DNA of 5,995 nt from Clostridiaceae bacterium (GTDB lineage Bacteria; Bacillota; Clostridia; Saccharofermentanales; Fastidiosipilaceae), in the NCBI GenBank assembly GCA_012800515.1, contig JAAZJE010000086.1, positions 1-5,995 of the forward strand, read 5' to 3'. Positions 5,030 through 5,995 of this stretch are shown here, piece after piece. Each line of letters begins with the position of its first letter. Positions within the stretch are counted from its first letter, which is position 1. The notes under the pieces were generated by a model that was not told the DNA's origin, did not search any database, and was given only the letters and a program-made list of their open reading frames with translations. The position numbers and the translations under genes are program-made.

Positions 5030-5995
5030 TTAGCGCAACTGATCCAGCAGGGCGCGGGTCATGGCGTCACTGCCGATGTGGGGGCCGCCGCGGGCGATGT
5101 CTTTGGTGCGCAGGCCGGCTGCGAGCACTGCGTCGACGGCGGTCTCGATGGCGTCCGCCGCCTCGGTCAGACCGAAGGAGAGACGGAGCATCATTGCGGC
5201 GGAGAGAACGGTAGCGATCGGATTGGCCAGGTTCTGTCCGGCGATGTCGGGAGCGGAGCCGTGGATCGGCTCGTACAGGCCGCGGGTGGTGGCGCCGAGC
5301 GAGGCGGAGGGCAGAAGGCCGATGGAGCCGGTCAATTGGGAAGCTTCGTCGGAGAGGATGTCGCCGAAGATATTCGAGGTCACGATGACGTCGAATTGGG
5401 CGGGGTTGAGCACCAATTGCATGGCGGCGTTGTCGACCAGCATGTCGCGCAGTTCGACATCGGGATATTCGGCGGCCAGTTCGTGAATCGTCTCGCGCCA
5501 AAGGCGGGAGGATTCGAGGACGTTGGCCTTGTCGATGCTGGTGACGAGCTTGCGCCGCTTCCGTGCCGTCTCAAAGGCGACTTTGCCGATGCGGCGGATT
5601 TCGTTGACGGAATAGGTTTCGGTGTCGAAAGCGGTCTCGCCGTCCGGAGAGTCGTAGCGACCGGACTTGCCGAAGTAAATGCCGCCGGTCAGTTCGCGGA
5701 CGATCATAATGTCGAAGCCTTTGGCGGCGATTTCACTGCGCAGAGGGCTGGCGTCCTTGAGCATCGGCATCAGGCGGGCGGGGCGCAGATTGGCGAAGAG
5801 CTCCATGCCTTTGCGCACGCCGAGCAGGGCGCGCTCCGGACGCAGATGGCCGGGCAGGTTATCCCATTTGGGACCGCCGACCGCGCCGAGCATGACGGAA
5901 TCGCTCTGCAGGCAGATGTCGAGGGCGCCTTCCGGCAGGGGTACGCCGCATTCGTCGATAGCGCGACCGCCGGCGAGCACGTCCCGATACTCAAA
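5030..5995 (-). CDS. leuB: 3-isopropylmalate dehydrogenase, 5' end beyond the window
   Basis: LeuB oxidises and decarboxylates (2R,3S)-3-isopropylmalate to 2-oxoisocaproate with NAD+, the third step of the leucine branch. There are 321 visible residues, reading in frame to the right edge. About 33 N-terminal residues are missing, judged by alignment from memory to Thermus LeuB, including the start and the nucleotide-binding PGDGIGPE-type motif. Catalytic residues are all present in visible numbering: Arg61 (VRK), Arg71 (NLRP), Arg100 and Tyr107 (in VRELTGGIYFG), Lys156 (SIDKANVL), Asp188 (VDNAAMQL), and Asp212 and Asp216 in the NIFGDILSDEAS signature. EPIHGSAPDIAG (242-253) is the coenzyme-binding loop typical of the NAD-dependent family. 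It sits just upstream of ilvE in one operon; other leu genes may lie further right. Confidence 0.97.
   Translation of the reverse strand, partial: FEYRDVLAGGRAIDECGVPLPEGALDICLQSDSVMLGAVGGPKWDNLPGHLRPERALLGVRKGMELFANLRPARLMPMLKDASPLRSEIAAKGFDIMIVRELTGGIYFGKSGRYDSPDGETAFDTETYSVNEIRRIGKVAFETARKRRKLVTSIDKANVLESSRLWRETIHELAAEYPDVELRDMLVDNAAMQLVLNPAQFDVIVTSNIFGDILSDEASQLTGSIGLLPSASLGATTRGLYEPIHGSAPDIAGQNLANPIATVLSAAMMLRLSFGLTEAADAIETAVDAVLAAGLRTKDIARGGPHIGSDAMTRALLDQLR

Noticed and set aside
5061..5574. Several open frames antisense to or out of frame with leuB
   Set aside because: They are Arg/Ser/Ala-rich translations typical of GC-rich shadows. The leuB frame has every catalytic residue of its family.

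Overview
The window is bacterial chromosomal DNA with two distinct halves. The left half (about 1-3500) holds accessory-looking enzyme genes. The right half (about 3930-5995) holds part of a branched-chain amino acid operon. The host cannot be named from sequence alone. An Asp-box sialidase-like protein, a GxDLY-type SGNH hydrolase and an amidohydrolase-2 enzyme side by side would suit a glycan-degrading anaerobe or a PVC-group bacterium (Lentisphaerota, Planctomycetota, Verrucomicrobiota), but this is a weak inference from gene content.

Layout: positions 3-296 (+) are the C-terminal end of an amidohydrolase-2 family metal-dependent hydrolase. It converges, with a 10-base gap, on a sialidase-like (BNR/Asp-box) gene on the minus strand. 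That gene begins at an ATG at 1423, behind a good ribosome binding site. The first 44 codons are in a different frame from the rest, and the frames change at an A7-G4 homopolymer (minus strand) at 1287-1297, so the gene as sequenced is broken or needs recoding. A divergent intergenic region (1424-1612) separates it from an SGNH/GDSL hydrolase on the plus strand (1613-2830). This region has mirror-image candidate promoters, each with the same 9-base word (GCCGAATGA) at the same place between -35 and -10, and an AT-rich array of TTACATTA-like units between them. The two genes are therefore probably co-regulated and may act on the same sugar-derived substrate.

A small unrecognised multi-spanning membrane protein follows on the minus strand (2990-3493). 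Next is a 440-base non-coding stretch with a GC-rich island that contains a G-quadruplex-type motif, a cluster of palindromic interspersed repeats, and a clear rho-independent terminator.

The right edge holds leuB (3-isopropylmalate dehydrogenase, 5' end beyond the window) and ilvE (branched-chain aminotransferase). Both are on the minus strand, 25 bases apart, and end at the terminator at 3874-3907. LeuB acts in the leucine-specific branch and IlvE performs the final transamination for leucine, isoleucine and valine. All other long open frames are antisense or out-of-frame shadows. I see no CRISPR, tRNA, rRNA, transposase, phage or defence gene.
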